A DNA stretch of 5,889 nucleotides from Mycoplasmatota bacterium (GTDB lineage Bacteria; Bacillota_I; Bacilli_A; Izemoplasmatales; Hujiaoplasmataceae), in contig JAGLYJ010000070.1 of NCBI GenBank assembly GCA_023132365.1, forward strand, positions 1 to 5,889, written 5' to 3'. The translations under genes were made by a program, and so were the position numbers. A model generated the notes under the pieces. That model saw nothing but the letters and a program-made list of their open reading frames with translations. It was not told where the DNA came from and made no database searches. Positions within the stretch are counted from its first letter, which is position 1; every line of letters begins with the position of its first letter. Shown here piece after piece: positions 2,932-5,889 of the stretch.

Positions 2932-5889
2932 ATGCGAAAAAATCATGTTTTTTTGGTTTTAATTAGTATATTTCTTACATTTGCTCTTTTTTCATGTAAT
3001 GATTCTACGGATATCAATCCCGTTTCAATTGAAATTAATGAGTCGACGGTTTCAGAGCAATATGATCCAGACACTTTCGATTTATCAACAATTAGTCTTA
3101 CCATCATATATGATGATGAGTCTACTAGTCAAATCTCACTTAATGAATCGATGTTATCTCAAGAAGATTTAGCACTGTTATCCACTCTGGGATTAAAGGA
3201 ATTACAAGTCCAATATTTGGGTTTGACAGCGACTCTTTCTATTAATTTTGTTTATGATGAACTAAAAACAAAATTACTATTTATTTATCAATTGGCTTTG
3301 CCTTCAGATGATGTACCAGCAACTTATGAGGCTTGGCTTGAATCTATCTCAGGTGAAGATGGGTTATCAATCACTGATGCTAGTCTTAATTATCTAGGCC
3401 ACCTGATATTAACCTTCTCTGATTTATCTACACAAGATGTTGGTCAGGTAATCGGTACTGATGGCAAAGAAGTTGAATTGCAAGCAACATCTACATCAAT
3501 AGAATGGAGATATACTGATGATCTTGAATGGCAAGAACTTATTACGCTTGCCCAAATTACTGGTATTGGAATCTCTCTAGTAGAAATCAACAATGATGGG
3601 GAGTTAATTATTACTTATACAGATGATCAAACTACAAACCTTGGTGTTATTTTTGCTCATAAAGTAAAGTTTATGGGTCATAATGGCCAATTAATAGATA
3701 TTGTTTGGGTAACTAATGGCCAAGATGCAATAGCACCTAATCCCCCATTATTAACTGGATACACTTTTTCTGAATGGGATGAAATCTACACGGGTGTAAA
3801 TTCTAATTTAGTTATTAATGCAATCTACATTCAAAATTCTTATGATGTTGAATTCATTAGTGATACTACTACTGATTACCCTTCAATTCAAGATATACCA
3901 TATGGTAGTACAATCATTTTACCAACCCCCGATAAACTAGATTATATCTTTATTGGATGGTTTACTGACATAGATGATCCAAGCAGTCAAATTTTTTCTA
4001 CTACCTCAATAACAGAAGATTTAATTCTTCTCGCTAAATATGAGAAACAAAGTTACGTTGTTCAATTTATTGATTATGATGATAGTTTGTTGTCACATCA
4101 AATAGTCCCATATATGACAAGTGCAGTTCCACCTATGTTACCAGACCGAATTGGATATGAGTTCATAGGATGGAATCAAGACTTTCTAGAAGTAACAGCT
4201 GATATAACTTGTAAAGCGGTCTATACTCAGCAACACTATAACATTGTTTTTCTAGCCAATGGAGGTAACGATGTTGAATCCATAAATAATTTATCATATA
4301 ATGATGTGCTCAATTTACCAACACCAGTTTATGAAGATTATGATTTTCTTGGATGGTATACATATGGCAATTTAATAGAATCAGGAGACACAATGCCTGA
4401 TAAGGATCTGTTACTATTTGCAAAATGGGAACCTCATGAATATCTTCTATCATTTGATAGCAATTCAGGTAGTGTTGTTTCCAATCAAACCTACTACATT
4501 TATGATGATATACAAACTCTTCCTACGCCTACAAAGGCAGGATACACTTTTATTGGTTGGGAACAAGATAGCGAATTCATAACAGCTCCTTTTTCTTGGG
4601 AAGTACACACTGATATTAACGTTACAGCAATTTGGGAAGGTGTAACTGATGATATTATTTATCGTCTAAATGACGGGTATGCAAAAGTATTAGGTATACA
4701 AACTCCAATACTCACACTTATTATTCCTGATACTATCTACGATATACCAGTAACGCATATATCCGAAAATGCTTTTCTAGATAATGACTCAATTATTGAA
4801 GCTAGTGCAGGATTAAATATATCCCATGTTGAAGATAATGCATTTAATGGAAGTACAGCACTTACTTCCATAACTTTCAAAAATACAACTACTAATTTTG
4901 GAGTTTCTGTATTTGAAGGTTGTACTAGTATAACCTCTATTACAATATCAAGTGAAATGAATTACACCTTAAAATACTTCTTTGGAGACCTTGTACCAAA
5001 TATTCCGGCTTCACTTGAAATTGTAAGATACTCCTTGGGTTCTAGTTTTATTGACTCGACGCTATTTACAAATGATATGAATGGAGTCACCTTAGGATTA
5101 GCTTCAGATATGACAACTATATCTGCAAATCAATTTAAAGATACTCAGTATTTATTATCAGTTGAATTACCAAATAATCTAATAAGAATTGAAGACTCTG
5201 CTTTTGAAAACAGTGGTCTCCAATCTATCGAGATTCCTAACACAGTGGTTTCTATAGGTAGAGGTGCGTTTAAAGATTGTGGAGGTATGTTAAGCCTTAC
5301 TTTTGAAGAATCATCTGTTCTACAGTTAATAGAGTACCAAGCATTTAGATTAACTGGTATTACAGGTACTATTACTATTCCTGCTTCAGTTTCATCAATT
5401 GAATCTCAAGGGTTGGCATATATATATAATCTTGAACATATTATCTTTGAAACAGGAAGCCAACTTACATTTATTAGTAACTATATGTTGTTCTCAAACA
5501 CAAATCTTATTTCAGTTACACTTCCAGATCAACTTACTGATATTGGATTATATTCTTTTGCAACAAATGGAAATTTGGAAGAGATTATTATTCCTAGTTC
5601 TGTAACATGGGTAGGAAACAACGCTTTCTTCCAATGTGATTCCTTATCAATCTATGCTAGGGCAGCTTCTTTACCAGAAACGTGGGATGAGTACTTTAAC
5701 CCTAGTAACAGACCAATATATTGGTCATTTGAAGATTTTGCAGAAGATACTAATTTTGAATATATTTTACAATCAAATGGAAATGCATTATTAGTAGGTC
5801 GTAAGGCTGGATCAGTTGAAGCAAATCTCACAATACCTAAGCTAATTGAATCTCATACATTAGTAGAGATTATGTATAAGGCTTTTGAA
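2932..5889 (+). CDS. Large surface lipoprotein with Ig-like domain, InlB B-repeats and BspA-type leucine-rich repeats (3' end outside window)
   Basis: An uninterrupted frame of 986 codons with no stop before the right edge. Residues 1-22 are a lipoprotein signal: basic RKNH, a hydrophobic core and the lipobox LFSC, with Cys22 as the lipid-attachment site, so the protein is exported and membrane-anchored. In order follow: an Ig-like beta domain (about 30-110, with YDPDTFDLSTISLTI and QVQYLGLTATLSINF); a paired module (about 117-243) containing IEWRYTDDLEWQEL; five InlB/Listeria-Bacteroides B-repeats (244-569), each centred on a GYxFxGW-like core; BspA/TpLRR leucine-rich repeats (575-931) capped by a Trp-rich segment; and the beginning of a second LRR module (942-986). 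Such mosaics are known as adhesins or ligand-binding surface proteins in Firmicutes and Mollicutes; the ligand here is unknown. No catalytic motif is seen. Its own promoter and an upstream terminator make it a separate transcription unit. The C-terminus and full length are unseen. Confidence 0.9.
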   Translation, partial: MRKNHVFLVLISIFLTFALFSCNDSTDINPVSIEINESTVSEQYDPDTFDLSTISLTIIYDDESTSQISLNESMLSQEDLALLSTLGLKELQVQYLGLTATLSINFVYDELKTKLLFIYQLALPSDDVPATYEAWLESISGEDGLSITDASLNYLGHLILTFSDLSTQDVGQVIGTDGKEVELQATSTSIEWRYTDDLEWQELITLAQITGIGISLVEINNDGELIITYTDDQTTNLGVIFAHKVKFMGHNGQLIDIVWVTNGQDAIAPNPPLLTGYTFSEWDEIYTGVNSNLVINAIYIQNSYDVEFISDTTTDYPSIQDIPYGSTIILPTPDKLDYIFIGWFTDIDDPSSQIFSTTSITEDLILLAKYEKQSYVVQFIDYDDSLLSHQIVPYMTSAVPPMLPDRIGYEFIGWNQDFLEVTADITCKAVYTQQHYNIVFLANGGNDVESINNLSYNDVLNLPTPVYEDYDFLGWYTYGNLIESGDTMPDKDLLLFAKWEPHEYLLSFDSNSGSVVSNQTYYIYDDIQTLPTPTKAGYTFIGWEQDSEFITAPFSWEVHTDINVTAIWEGVTDDIIYRLNDGYAKVLGIQTPILTLIIPDTIYDIPVTHISENAFLDNDSIIEASAGLNISHVEDNAFNGSTALTSITFKNTTTNFGVSVFEGCTSITSITISSEMNYTLKYFFGDLVPNIPASLEIVRYSLGSSFIDSTLFTNDMNGVTLGLASDMTTISANQFKDTQYLLSVELPNNLIRIEDSAFENSGLQSIEIPNTVVSIGRGAFKDCGGMLSLTFEESSVLQLIEYQAFRLTGITGTITIPASVSSIESQGLAYIYNLEHIIFETGSQLTFISNYMLFSNTNLISVTLPDQLTDIGLYSFATNGNLEEIIIPSSVTWVGNNAFFQCDSLSIYARAASLPETWDEYFNPSNRPIYWSFEDFAEDTNFEYILQSNGNALLVGRKAGSVEANLTIPKLIESHTLVEIMYKAFE
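3661..4638 (+). repeat. Five tandem InlB-type B-repeats within the lipoprotein
   Basis: Protein-level repeats of about 58-70 residues, each made of a leading strand (for example YVVQFID, YNIVFLA, YLLSFDS), a proline-containing P-x-P or similar turn, an aromatic-Gly-Trp core and a closing AxW/AxY strand (AIY, AKY, AVY, AKW, AIW). The cores are GYTFSEW (276-282), DYIFIGW (337-343), GYEFIGW (408-414), DYDFLGW (469-475) and GYTFIGW (537-543). Copies differ strongly at the DNA level, so they are old duplications. The known fold of this family is a small ubiquitin-like beta-grasp used as a spacer or adhesive unit. Confidence 0.85.
4654..5724 (+). repeat. BspA/TpLRR-type leucine-rich repeat domain
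   Basis: About eleven repeats of 22-24 residues with the pattern I-x-x-x-A-F-x-x-C/N-x-x-L-x-x-I-x-I-P-x-x-V. Clear examples are IRIEDSAFENSGLQSIEIP and VSIGRGAFKDC. The domain begins with a header, IIYRLNDGYAKVLGI. After three repeats it has an irregular insert, YFFGDLVPNIPASLEIVRY (about 682-700), of the kind often seen in these proteins, then eight more repeats. It closes with SIYARAASLPETWDEYFNP and RPIYW, a cap typical of Firmicutes/Mollicutes LRR surface proteins. Confidence 0.85.
5755..5889 (+). repeat. Start of a second leucine-rich repeat module
   Basis: FEYILQSNGNALLVGRK, then LTIPKLIESHTLVEIMYKAFE, mirrors the header of the first LRR domain (YRLNDGYAKVLGI, then LIIPDTIYDIPVTHISENAF). 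A new module therefore begins after the first cap and continues past the right edge. Confidence 0.75.

Noticed and set aside
2981..3172. A 63-codon + strand reading frame
   Set aside because: It is a shifted-frame shadow inside the lipoprotein gene, with no ribosome site.
5399..5605. A 68-codon + strand reading frame rich in Leu and Ile
   Set aside because: It is out of frame within the LRR-coding region; the hydrophobic look comes from the shifted reading of LRR codons.
1..5889. Mobile element, phage, CRISPR, tRNA or toxin-antitoxin content
   Set aside because: No transposase, integrase, terminal repeats, regularly spaced direct repeats, tRNA-like cloverleaf or toxin/antitoxin pair was found on either strand.

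Overview
This window looks like chromosomal DNA from an AT-rich, low-GC bacterium of the Firmicutes/Mollicutes type. Acholeplasma-, Izemoplasma- or Haloplasma-like organisms fit best. The reasons are the strong base bias, purine-rich Shine-Dalgarno sites (AGGAGG, GAGGTGA, AAGGAG), and a lipoprotein that combines InlB-type B-repeats with BspA-type leucine-rich repeats. Tryptophan is written TGG, and all four gene ends inside the window are TAA. No in-frame TGA occurs in any gene, so the standard bacterial code (table 11) is adequate and there is no sign of the Mycoplasma UGA=Trp code. The taxonomic placement is an inference from style, not a proof.

Layout, left to right. (1) Positions 1-491 hold the C-terminal half of a zinc-independent, quinone-reductase-like medium-chain dehydrogenase on the + strand; its start lies outside the window. 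(2) Positions 492-787 are a convergent intergenic region with two intrinsic terminators. One is usable from both sides; the other works only for + transcripts. (3) Positions 788-1285 on the minus strand encode a short NudC-like Nudix hydrolase with an N-terminal zinc ribbon. (4) Positions 1286-1448 are a divergent promoter region containing a Nudix promoter, a well-formed TetR promoter, and a 17-bp palindrome at the predicted TetR transcription start. (5) Positions 1449-2652 form a two-gene operon: a TetR-family repressor followed 10 bp later by an unrecognised seven-helix membrane protein, closed by a strong terminator at 2729-2759. (6) From 2932 to the right edge runs the 5' part of a very large lipoprotein gene of at least 986 codons, with no stop in view.

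How the parts work together. The dehydrogenase, the Nudix enzyme and the lipoprotein appear to be independent transcription units. The TetR regulator and the seven-helix protein form a self-contained cassette: the palindrome sits where a bound dimer would block their shared promoter, so the simplest reading is autorepression relieved by an unknown ligand. The lipoprotein is probably anchored outside the membrane by its N-terminal cysteine. It would project an Ig-like domain, a paired beta module, five B-repeats and a long leucine-rich-repeat region, an arrangement typical of surface adhesins or binding proteins.

No mobile element, CRISPR array, tRNA or rRNA was seen. The least explained component is the seven-helix protein under TetR control. 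The rest belongs to recognisable families, with some unusual details listed in the findings.
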